Of a stretch of 64,000 nucleotides of DNA, positions 57,241-64,000 are shown one piece after another. Positions within the stretch are counted from its first letter, which is position 1, and every line of letters starts with the position of its first letter. A program made the position numbers and the translations under genes. The notes under the pieces were generated by a model. The model had not been told where the DNA came from, did not search any database, and saw only the letters and a list, made by a program, of their open reading frames with translations. The stretch comes from Burkholderiaceae bacterium (GTDB taxonomy: Bacteria > Pseudomonadota > Gammaproteobacteria > Burkholderiales > Burkholderiaceae_D). The DNA lies in the NCBI GenBank assembly GCA_019232795.1, contig JAFANH010000091.1:62001-126000 (forward strand). The letters run 5' to 3'.

Positions 57241-57296
57241 AATGACTGTCGAATGTCTGAAAATAACAAGCTTTTTGGCAGGCTTGAAACCAAAAT
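57241..57296 (+). promoter_or_regulatory. AraC-type site B: direct repeats and -10
   Basis: AATGACTGTCG (57241-57251) and AATAACAAGCT (57262-57272) start 21 bp apart, followed after 18 bp by CAAAAT (57291-57296), the same hexamer as at site A. The 10-bp spacer between the repeats also matches that of site C. Lies 75 bp before the acyl-CoA ligase gene. Confidence 0.65.
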
Positions 57297-57311
57297 GAGC
57301 GATTTTGAAAA

Positions 57312-57333
57312 CAGGTTTGCGGACGCAAACCTG
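57312..57333 (+). promoter_or_regulatory. Palindrome in the acyl-CoA ligase leader
   Basis: CAGGTTTGC and GCAAACCTG, perfect 9-bp arms around GGAC, lie just past the predicted start of transcription. Could be a second operator or an mRNA hairpin 37 bp before the ATG. Confidence 0.5.
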
Positions 57334-57370
57334 CAAACTCCAATAAAGACTGCTGGAATCGGGGGCAAAA

Positions 57371-59020
57371 ATGCTGGGACTGATGCAAGACAAGCCGTTG
57401 TTGATTTCTTCATTGCTGGAACACGCAGAGCGTTTCCATCCTGAAGTCGAAGTCGTTTCGAAAACCGTTGAAGGCACTATTCACCGCACCAATTGGCGCG
57501 AAATAGGGCAGCGCGCGCGCCGCCTCGCTATTTCCCTGGAAAAGCAGGGCGTGAAGAAGGGCAGCGTGGTGGCGACGCTGGCGTGGAACACGCATCGCCA
57601 CGTCGAACTGTATTTCGCGGTGATGGGCCTCGGTGCGGTTCTGCATACGATCAACCCGCGCCTGTCCCCCGAGCATCTCGACTATATCGTCAACCACGCC
57701 GAAGGCGAAATCCTGTTCTTCGACACGACGTTTGCGCCCATCGTCGAAAAGATGCAAGAACGTTTTGGCCACGTAAAACGCTTCTACGCCATGGCTGCGG
57801 AAGCGACACTGGATAAAATCGCGCCGAAGATCCGCGACCTGGGCAGTTACGAGGCGCTGATCGACAACACTCCGGCCGACCCCGCTTTCACTTGGCCGCA
57901 ATTCGACGAGCGCACCGCGTCCTCGCTGTGCTACACCTCGGGCACGACGGGCAACCCGAAAGGCGTGCTGTACTCCCATCGTTCCACCATTTTGCACGCC
58001 TGCGTCGGCGGCTTGCCCGACATCATGAACACCTCGGCCAATGCCACCATCCTGGTGGTGGTGCCGCTGTTCCACGTCAACGCGTGGGGCTTGCCATATT
58101 CTGCGGCCATGACCGGCACCAAGCTGGTGTTGCCGGGACCACATATGGACGGCAAGAGCATGTACGAACTGCTGCGCGACGAGCGCGTGACGCTTGCGGC
58201 CGGCGTGCCGACCGTGTGGCAAATGCTGTTCCAATATGTGGACGCCAATAGCCTCAAGCCGCGCGAAGATTTGTGCCTGAAGACGGCGCTGGTCGGCGGC
58301 TCGGCTGCGCCGCGCATGATGATCGAGCGCTTCGACCGCGAGTTCGACACTTTCCTGCTGCACGCCTGGGGCATGACCGAGATGAGCCCGCTCGGCGTAG
58401 TCTGCCAATTGCTGCCCAAGCACCAGCACCTGCCGGCCGAACAGCGCTACGACGTCCAGATGAAGCAGGGGCGCGCCGTATGGGGCGTGCAGCTCAAGAT
58501 CGTCGATGAAGACAACCAACGCCTGCCGCACGACGGCAAGGCGCGCGGCAGACTGCTGGTCAGCGGGCCATGGATCGTCGATAGCTATTTCAAGGGTGAG
58601 GGCGGAAAAATCCTCGACGAAGAAGGTTTCTTCGATACCGGCGACGTCGCCGTAATCGACGACGATGGCTACATTACTTTGGTTGATCGTTCCAAAGACG
58701 TGATCAAGTCCGGCGGCGAATGGATTTCTTCCATCGATCTGGAAAACGTCGCAGTCGGCTGCCCCGGCATTGCCATGGCGGCGGTGATCGGCGTCTCGCA
58801 TCCGAAATGGCAGGAGCGCCCGCTCCTGGTTTGTGTAAAAAAGCCGGGTGCCGAGCTCGACAAGAGCACGGTGCTTTCCTACCTGGAAGGCAAGATCGCC
58901 AAATGGTGGACGCCCGACGATGTCGTGTTCATTGACGCCTTGCCGCTTACCGCTACTGGCAAAATTTACAAGCTTGGCTTGCGTCAGCAATTCAAGGACT
59001 ACCAGTTGCCGACTGCTTAA
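57371..59020 (+). CDS. Fatty-acid/aryl acyl-CoA ligase (AMP-dependent)
   Basis: 549 residues of the ANL superfamily. P-loop [23 protein letters not shown], hinge [16 protein letters not shown] and catalytic lysine in LTATGKIYK. Closest in pattern to AlkK-like medium/long-chain acyl-CoA synthetases. Activates a carboxylic acid with ATP and CoA. It has its own AraC-type promoter (site B) and a GGGGG ribosome site. Confidence 0.92.
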   Translation: MLGLMQDKPLLISSLLEHAERFHPEVEVVSKTVEGTIHRTNWREIGQRARRLAISLEKQGVKKGSVVATLAWNTHRHVELYFAVMGLGAVLHTINPRLSPEHLDYIVNHAEGEILFFDTTFAPIVEKMQERFGHVKRFYAMAAEATLDKIAPKIRDLGSYEALIDNTPADPAFTWPQFDERTASSLCYTSGTTGNPKGVLYSHRSTILHACVGGLPDIMNTSANATILVVVPLFHVNAWGLPYSAAMTGTKLVLPGPHMDGKSMYELLRDERVTLAAGVPTVWQMLFQYVDANSLKPREDLCLKTALVGGSAAPRMMIERFDREFDTFLLHAWGMTEMSPLGVVCQLLPKHQHLPAEQRYDVQMKQGRAVWGVQLKIVDEDNQRLPHDGKARGRLLVSGPWIVDSYFKGEGGKILDEEGFFDTGDVAVIDDDGYITLVDRSKDVIKSGGEWISSIDLENVAVGCPGIAMAAVIGVSHPKWQERPLLVCVKKPGAELDKSTVLSYLEGKIAKWWTPDDVVFIDALPLTATGKIYKLGLRQQFKDYQLPTA

Positions 59021-59110
59021 CGGACGCTTGTATACACAACAGCATGCTTCCGTCTGGAAATGCTAAAACTGTTGTGCATCGTCAACATGCAAGTAGTAAA
59101 TATTTCCGGA

Positions 59111-59138
59111 CATGCGCAAGTTTTCTGGCTTGCGCATG
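59111..59138. terminator. Hairpin after the acyl-CoA ligase gene
   Basis: Perfect 10-bp stem CATGCGCAAG (59111-59120) with CTTGCGCATG (59129-59138), 8-nt loop. No T-run follows, so it may be a transcript-end stabiliser or operator rather than a strict terminator. Confidence 0.4.
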
Positions 59139-59227
59139 AGGTTCGCGCTATTCTTTCCAAGCTCTTGTGTAAGAGTCCCCGGGGAAGTATTGCTCATAAT
59201 AACTAGCCAGTCATCTTGTCAATCGTC

Positions 59228-61003
59228 ATGAACACCCTCAATCTGAAAATCGGCACTCGTCTCGCGCTGGCGTTTGGCGCCACGCTCATCTTGACCGTAA
59301 CGCTGGGCGTAGTCAGTCTGTGGCAAACCAGTTTGATGAAGAATTCGTATGAATTCGTTTCGACCAATACGCTGTTGGCGGTACGCGCCATGGCGAATAT
59401 GTCGTCTGCGCTCGAAACCATGCGGCGCTCGGAACTGCGCTACTCTTCGTTGTCGCCGCAGGGGGCTCTGAAAGAGGAGGATGCGTTCAACGAGGCGGTT
59501 GCCGAACTTAAAAAGAATAGCGACGCCTATATGAAGGTAGTGGGCGGCGAGGCCAAGGCCAAGGCTTTTGGCGATGCATTCAACGCCAAGTTCGCGGCCT
59601 ACATGGAAACGCACCGCAAGCTGCTGGATATGAATCAGAACGCGGGCACCGATCCGGCCAAGCAGGACGATCTGGCCGATTACCTGTACTACGGCGACAA
59701 CTTCAAAGCCAACAATGAAGCACGTGACGCGCTTAAGGCCAGCGTTGAGTACAGCCACCAGCAGGCCGAAGTCCATCGCGAGGACGCCGTCAAATCCTAC
59801 AACGAGGCACGTGGCTCCATGCTGTTCTTTGCCCTGCTGAATATGGCGGTCGGTACAGCCTTGGCAGTGTGGATTACGCGCGTCCTTCTAAAGCAACTTG
59901 GCTGCGAACCGCATGAAGCGGTGGAAATTGCCGGGCGCATTGCCGAAGGCGATCTGACGACCGCGATCGACATCAAGTCCGGCGACAGCGCCAGCCTGCT
60001 GTTCGCCATCAAGGCGATGCGCGACAGCATCGTCACCATCGTTTCACAAGTGCGCAATGCCACCGACACCATCTCCACCGGCTCGCATGAAATCGCGCGC
60101 GGCAACATGGACTTGTCGGCACGTACCGAGGCCCAAGCCGGCGCACTCGAAGAAACGGCTTCTTCGATGGAAGAATTGACCAGTACCGTGAAGCAGAATG
60201 CCGACAATGCGCGCCAAGCCAACAAGCTGGCGCAAACCGCGTCGGAGGTGGCGGTCAAGGGTGGCGCCGTCGTGTCGCAAGTGGTCGATACAATGGGATC
60301 GATCAACGACTCGGCCAAGAAGATCGTCGACATCATCAGCGTCATCGACAGCATTGCCTTCCAGACCAACATCCTGGCCTTGAATGCCGCCGTGGAAGCG
60401 GCGCGTGCAGGCGAACAGGGACGCGGTTTTGCCGTGGTGGCGGCCGAGGTGCGCAACCTGGCTCAGCGCTCCGCCGGAGCCGCCAAGGAAATCAAGGAAT
60501 TGATCGGCGACTCGGTGGAAAAGGTCGGGGCCGGCAGCAAGCTGGTCGACCAGGCCGGCAGCACCATGGACGAGGTGGTGGCGAGCATCCGCCGCGTGAC
60601 TGACATCGTCAGCGAAATTACGGCGGCCAGCACCGAACAGACCGCCGGCATTGAGGAAGTCAACAAGGCCATCGGCGAAATGGATAGCGTGACCCAGCAA
60701 AATGCCGCTTTGGTGGAAGAAGCGGCTGCCGCTGCGGCGTCGATGCAGGATCAGGCGGCAACCCTGGTTCAGGTAGTTGGCGTATTCAAACTGAATGAGG
60801 CGCAAGGCGCCGCGGGACGGCCTTCTGTTTCGAAAAATGGGCTGGCGGCAGCTCCGGCGGCGCGCCCGACGCAATTGCGGGTGGTCGAGCCGGTCGAGGC
60901 CGAATCCGTGGAAGGAGAATCCGCCGCACCGACCCGTGGCGCCGCCATGGTCAATTCGACCGATGCTGCCGGCAACAGTGCCGACGTCTGGGAAGAGTTC
61001 TAA
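59228..61003 (+). CDS. Methyl-accepting chemotaxis protein
   Basis: 591 residues: membrane segments about 12-32 and 198-216 enclosing a periplasmic four-helix ligand domain (33-197), HAMP, and the signalling domain with the hairpin tip IAFQTNILALNAAVEAARAGEQGRGFAVVAAEVR. The C-terminus ends DVWEEF, an xWxxF tether of the kind that binds CheR/CheB. ATG 59228 is used; an earlier TTG is possible. Position inside the catabolic cluster suggests it senses the substrate or a product. Confidence 0.93.
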   Translation: MNTLNLKIGTRLALAFGATLILTVTLGVVSLWQTSLMKNSYEFVSTNTLLAVRAMANMSSALETMRRSELRYSSLSPQGALKEEDAFNEAVAELKKNSDAYMKVVGGEAKAKAFGDAFNAKFAAYMETHRKLLDMNQNAGTDPAKQDDLADYLYYGDNFKANNEARDALKASVEYSHQQAEVHREDAVKSYNEARGSMLFFALLNMAVGTALAVWITRVLLKQLGCEPHEAVEIAGRIAEGDLTTAIDIKSGDSASLLFAIKAMRDSIVTIVSQVRNATDTISTGSHEIARGNMDLSARTEAQAGALEETASSMEELTSTVKQNADNARQANKLAQTASEVAVKGGAVVSQVVDTMGSINDSAKKIVDIISVIDSIAFQTNILALNAAVEAARAGEQGRGFAVVAAEVRNLAQRSAGAAKEIKELIGDSVEKVGAGSKLVDQAGSTMDEVVASIRRVTDIVSEITAASTEQTAGIEEVNKAIGEMDSVTQQNAALVEEAAAAAASMQDQAATLVQVVGVFKLNEAQGAAGRPSVSKNGLAAAPAARPTQLRVVEPVEAESVEGESAAPTRGAAMVNSTDAAGNSADVWEEF

Positions 61004-61195
61004 AGCTTTCCCGACCGCCACAGCACAGGCGCCATTTGCGGGCCTGCGCAGCCGCAGCATGGGTGCCTTGGCACCGCCATATCTCAACTCTTATTGGATT
61101 GCGACGAATGGTGGTCGCAGAGTGGTATGCGTTCGGCGCCCAATGCATCGTGCTGCCTGTTTCAGAAATACGTCAATTCGAACGAATGTTCGCGG

Positions 61196-61251
61196 AATGA
61201 CAAACGATTGTCTAAAAATGACAAGCGTAATTGTCTTAGTCTGCTGACAAT
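61196..61251 (+). promoter_or_regulatory. AraC-type site C: direct repeats and -10
   Basis: AATGACAAACG (61196-61206) and AATGACAAGCG (61217-61227) start 21 bp apart, followed after 18 bp by GACAAT (61246-61251). The second repeat is the same as that of site A over all 11 bases. Points towards the DUF1302 gene. Confidence 0.7.
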
Positions 61252-61342
61252 CGAAAGCAAGGAAATCACTTCAAGAATTTCCACGATGGCGCGCAACGCG
61301 CGATCGAAATGACGACGACGAGTTGCCAAGGAGACATGCAGT

Positions 61343-61483
61343 ATGTTGTTTAAAATAGTCCACCATGACTGCGACAGACCTGTCTTGTCGCGGCCCTCAA
61401 CTGTTCTTGCCAGTATCTGTTGCTCTGGCGGAATCCGGAATTTCGATCTCGAGCGAGAATCAGCGCCTGCAATTTGCGGCTGA
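61343..61483 (+). CDS. Possible small ORF in the DUF1302 leader
   Basis: 46 codons starting MLFKIVHHDC, with AAGGAG 9 nt upstream of the ATG. An alternative ATG 7 bp earlier opens a five-codon ORF from the same ribosome site. No similarity recognised and composition is not strongly coding. Kept because the ribosome site is good and a start of transcription is predicted 85 bp upstream. Confidence 0.2.
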   Translation: MLFKIVHHDCDRPVLSRPSTVLASICCSGGIRNFDLERESAPAICG

Positions 61484-61740
61484 TTCTTGCTGCCATGCAC
61501 AAATTTAAATTGCGCCGTTGCCTAAATGCGGCGGCGCGATGCCCAGCATTGGGTCATCCGGGGCTAAATCTGTCGATGTCGGATTGCATTGAGGAATATC
61601 TGCCATAAGCGGCTTGAAAAAATGTTTGGGGGTTACTGTAGGCGGTCTGCAACACTCATGATAAATGAGCATTCTTTTGCGCTACAGTGACTTGCACCGA
61701 TCAGATGTATTTCCCAATGCACGAACTTGGTTGTATCGGC

Positions 61741-61784
61741 GACGGCAGATCCCGCCGTCAGCGACGGTTTTGACGCTAAAACCG
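61741..61784 (+). other. Tandem hairpins upstream of the DUF1302 gene
   Basis: GACGGC/GCCGTC (61741-61759) and CGGTTTT/AAAACCG (61765-61784) sit 5 bp apart, about 95 bp before the ATG. They may shape the mRNA leader or end an upstream transcript. Confidence 0.4.
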
Positions 61785-61878
61785 GCAAGATTGGAATGAC
61801 GAAAGAATAAAAACAAAAGTGTTGGAATGAACTACAAGCGCAATTTTGAAGTGAATTTTAATAACTAGAGGGGGCAGG

Positions 61879-64000
61879 ATGGACCAAGCAAATCAGCAGG
61901 ACAAGAAACACAAGGGCGGGATGCTACGACCACGCACGATGGTACAGGCATGCGGCCTGGCATTGGCCGCCATGAGCCTGGCATATGCGCCGCAGGCTGC
62001 AGCGGAAAACTTTACGCTAGATAACGGGGACCAGGGTCAATGGTCAGCCGGGCTCTCGTTCGGCGATGCCTGGCGTACCACCAATCCTGACCCGGCGCTG
62101 TACAGCCCGGTTTATAACAACGGCGGCCGCTATGGCCGTGCCGGTGACGGCAATCAGGTCGGCGACCTCAACTTCGGCAAGGGCGCTTCGATCTCCGCCC
62201 CGATCACCATCAACGGCGAAGTGCAGTTGAAGCACGACAACCTCGGCTTTGTGCTCGGCGCGCGCGCCTGGTATGACGAAACGCTCGAGACGCATAACAT
62301 GGCCCGCGGCAACATGAACAACGGCTATGTCCCGAATTCCAAGCTCAACGACTCGGGCTTTTATCCTGGCACCAAGTTTGAAGACGCGGTGCTGACCAAC
62401 GCCTACGTGTTCGGCAACTTCGAGCCTATCGAAGGCAAGCCGCTCAATGTCAAGCTCGGTGACCAAGTGGTCAACTGGGGTGAGAGCCTGTTCATCCCCG
62501 GCATCAACTCGTTCGGCGCCTTCAACTATCAAGCGCTGGTCACGCCTGGCGCAACCATCAAGGACGCGCTGTTGCCGATCCCGCAGATCGACGCCAACTG
62601 GGGCCTGGGCGACGGCCTGAGCCTGGAAGGCTTCTACCAGTTCACCTGGGTCAAGAGCGTGCTGCCGGGTTGCGGAACCTACTGGTCCATCAGCGACATC
62701 TACAACTGCGGAGGCTCCTCCGGACCGCTGCTTGGCGATTCGACTGGTACCAACCAATATGCACAGTTGAACGGCTTGACGCCGTTGACCGGACTGATGG
62801 CCCAACTCGGCGTGCCGAACTATGCACCGAATTTCAGGGTCGGTTCCCAACCCGACATCAAGGCCAAGAATAGCGGCCAGGCGGGCTTGTCGCTGCACTA
62901 CTATGCCGACTCGATCGAGACCGACTTTGGTTTCTATGCTGCGGCCTATAACCCGCGCACACCGGATCTCGATCTGTACCGCGTAGCCACCGCAGATCCA
63001 CAGTCGTTCTTCTCCGGTACTTTCAACGGCGCGCCGGTTACCAGTTTGTTGGCGCTGCTCGGTGGTGTGGCCGGCAAGGCACAGGGCTTGGCTACACAGG
63101 CTGGTCAAGCTGCTCAAGCGGCCCAAGCCGCTGCTGCTGCCGGCAACGCTGCGGCCGCCGCTCAATATGCCGCCGGTGCGCAAGCCGCCGCAGCTGGTGC
63201 CAAACAGCTGGGCGCAGCTGCCCAAGCGCTGGGTAACCTGGTGCCGTTGGTGACGCCGGTGACGGCCGGCTGGGACTACTCCGGTTCGACCATCAAGGAA
63301 TTTGGCATTAGCGCTGCTACGACAATAGGCGGTTGGGCGGTCGGCGGCGAAGTTAGCATTTCCAAGGATGTGCCGGTACAGCTTAACCCGGGCGATATGG
63401 TCGTCGGTTATATAATGGGCAATCCCCTGCTGGGCAAGGCTCTCGGTGCCACTGGCGCAGCACTCAATGGCAACGCCGGTCCCTTGGCAAGCTGGGCTAC
63501 CGTCCCGATGGGCACCATCCTGAAGGGCTATGATTTGCACAATAAGGTGCAAGTCCAGGCCAATACCTCGAAAGTGTTCTCGCAAGTGGCCGGCGCCGAA
63601 TCGCTGACCCTGGTTGGTGAAATCGGCATTGAGAAATGGAGCGGCATCAGTGATCCGAATACGCCGGGCAACCTGCGTTACGGTCGTGGCTTCGCCTACG
63701 GCTATGCCAATCCGGGTACGCCGGGCGGTGGTGCCGTGTGTGCGATCCTGAATAATCCTGGCGCGTCGCAGGGATACTGCAACGCCACCGGCTTCGACAC
63801 ACCGTCGGACTGGGGTTACCGCGTGATGGCCGAACTCAGCTATCCGGACGTGATCGCCGGCTGGAACCTGAAGCCGCGCGTATTCTGGTCGCAGGACGTG
63901 CACGGCTATTCGGCTGACGGTATTTTCAGCCAGAACCGTGAAGTATTGGGTCTGACGATGCGTGCCGACTACAACAACAAGTACTACGCGCAAATCACCT
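61879..64000 (+). CDS. DUF1302 family outer-membrane protein (partial at window end)
   Basis: 707 codons are visible and the frame is still open at the edge. The first 40 residues hold a long signal peptide (AAMSLAYAPQAAA), followed by beta-barrel-like sequence with the DUF1302 pattern (WSAGLSFGDAWRTTNP; KLGDQVVNWGESLFIPGINSFG). Such proteins are usually encoded next to DUF1329 genes and lipid or sterol catabolic genes, and may be porins or surface assembly proteins. Residues about 395-455 are an unusual Ala/Gln/Gly-rich helical insert. GGGGGCAGG lies just before the ATG. Preceded by AraC site C. Confidence 0.85.
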   Translation, partial: MDQANQQDKKHKGGMLRPRTMVQACGLALAAMSLAYAPQAAAENFTLDNGDQGQWSAGLSFGDAWRTTNPDPALYSPVYNNGGRYGRAGDGNQVGDLNFGKGASISAPITINGEVQLKHDNLGFVLGARAWYDETLETHNMARGNMNNGYVPNSKLNDSGFYPGTKFEDAVLTNAYVFGNFEPIEGKPLNVKLGDQVVNWGESLFIPGINSFGAFNYQALVTPGATIKDALLPIPQIDANWGLGDGLSLEGFYQFTWVKSVLPGCGTYWSISDIYNCGGSSGPLLGDSTGTNQYAQLNGLTPLTGLMAQLGVPNYAPNFRVGSQPDIKAKNSGQAGLSLHYYADSIETDFGFYAAAYNPRTPDLDLYRVATADPQSFFSGTFNGAPVTSLLALLGGVAGKAQGLATQAGQAAQAAQAAAAAGNAAAAAQYAAGAQAAAAGAKQLGAAAQALGNLVPLVTPVTAGWDYSGSTIKEFGISAATTIGGWAVGGEVSISKDVPVQLNPGDMVVGYIMGNPLLGKALGATGAALNGNAGPLASWATVPMGTILKGYDLHNKVQVQANTSKVFSQVAGAESLTLVGEIGIEKWSGISDPNTPGNLRYGRGFAYGYANPGTPGGGAVCAILNNPGASQGYCNATGFDTPSDWGYRVMAELSYPDVIAGWNLKPRVFWSQDVHGYSADGIFSQNREVLGLTMRADYNNKYYAQIT

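Larger units (their letters stand above)
61004..61878 (+). other. 875-bp gap before the DUF1302 gene
   Basis: No convincing gene. It holds AraC-type site C (61196-61251), a possible 46-codon ORF (61343-61483) and two tandem hairpins (61741-61784). A minus-strand ORF of 112 codons (61162-61500) has no ribosome site or recognisable content. If transcription starts near 61258, the DUF1302 mRNA has a leader of about 620 nt. Confidence 0.55.

Noticed and set aside
57410-58990. 526-codon frame opposite the acyl-CoA ligase
   Set aside because: Shadow of codon bias in the real gene; no recognisable domain.
61162-61500. 112-codon minus-strand frame in the 61-kb gap
   Set aside because: No ribosome site, no known motif, and it runs across AraC site C.

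Overview
The window is chromosomal DNA of a betaproteobacterium, most likely Burkholderiales and probably Oxalobacteraceae (Herminiimonas, Collimonas or Herbaspirillum type). This is judged from protein character, from the linkage aceE-aceF-BPH-lpdA with a betaproteobacterial proteasome homologue, and from the zapB-zapA-6S RNA-EVE gene order. No rRNA, CRISPR array, phage gene or transposase was seen. One tRNA-Ala(CGC) and one 6S RNA are present.

Layout. 0.1-8.5 kb: small membrane protein, rho, trxA and an AddB/AddA-like helicase-nuclease pair. 8.8-17.3 kb: a diguanylate cyclase, then a heat-shock island (unknown gene, variant groES and groEL with a sigma-32 promoter, degP, two hsp20 genes, a stand-alone J-domain protein with its own sigma-32 promoter), then a PAS-GGDEF gene. 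17.5-19.3 kb: tRNA-Ala, zapB-like, zapA, 6S RNA, EVE protein and a large REP-like inverted repeat. 19.3-25.4 kb: malonyl-CoA synthetase, enoyl-CoA hydratase, lgt and a LysR regulator, divergent from ilvD. 25.6-33.6 kb: cytochrome c, amino-acid binding protein, Lrp regulator, dadA, holC, a glutaredoxin-like protein, oligopeptidase A and folD. 33.7-40.4 kb: the pyruvate dehydrogenase operon with an embedded proteasome-like gene. 40.4-46.5 kb: GNAT, argD (with an arginine-rich leader peptide and attenuator-like terminator), a response-regulator/histidine-kinase protein, CheB and a GGDEF-EAL protein, followed by a small MITE-like element.

46.7-64 kb is an accessory-looking region. It holds a TetR-controlled hydrolase and DUF1145/DUF1254 genes, then an AraC-type regulator beside a run of exported and lipid-type genes: a small membrane protein, a heme-motif/beta-propeller protein, an SDR, a serine-type sulfatase, an acyl-CoA ligase, a chemoreceptor and a DUF1302 outer-membrane protein that runs off the window.

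The most notable result is a 32-bp element of two 11-bp direct repeats with start points exactly 21 bp apart. It occurs three times: between araC and the membrane-protein operon, before the acyl-CoA ligase, and before the DUF1302 gene. Each copy is followed 18-19 bp later by a -10-like hexamer. This ties the cluster together as a probable AraC regulon for uptake and breakdown of a lipophilic, possibly sulfated, compound. The substrate is inference only. A second notable result is the candidate arginine attenuator in front of argD.
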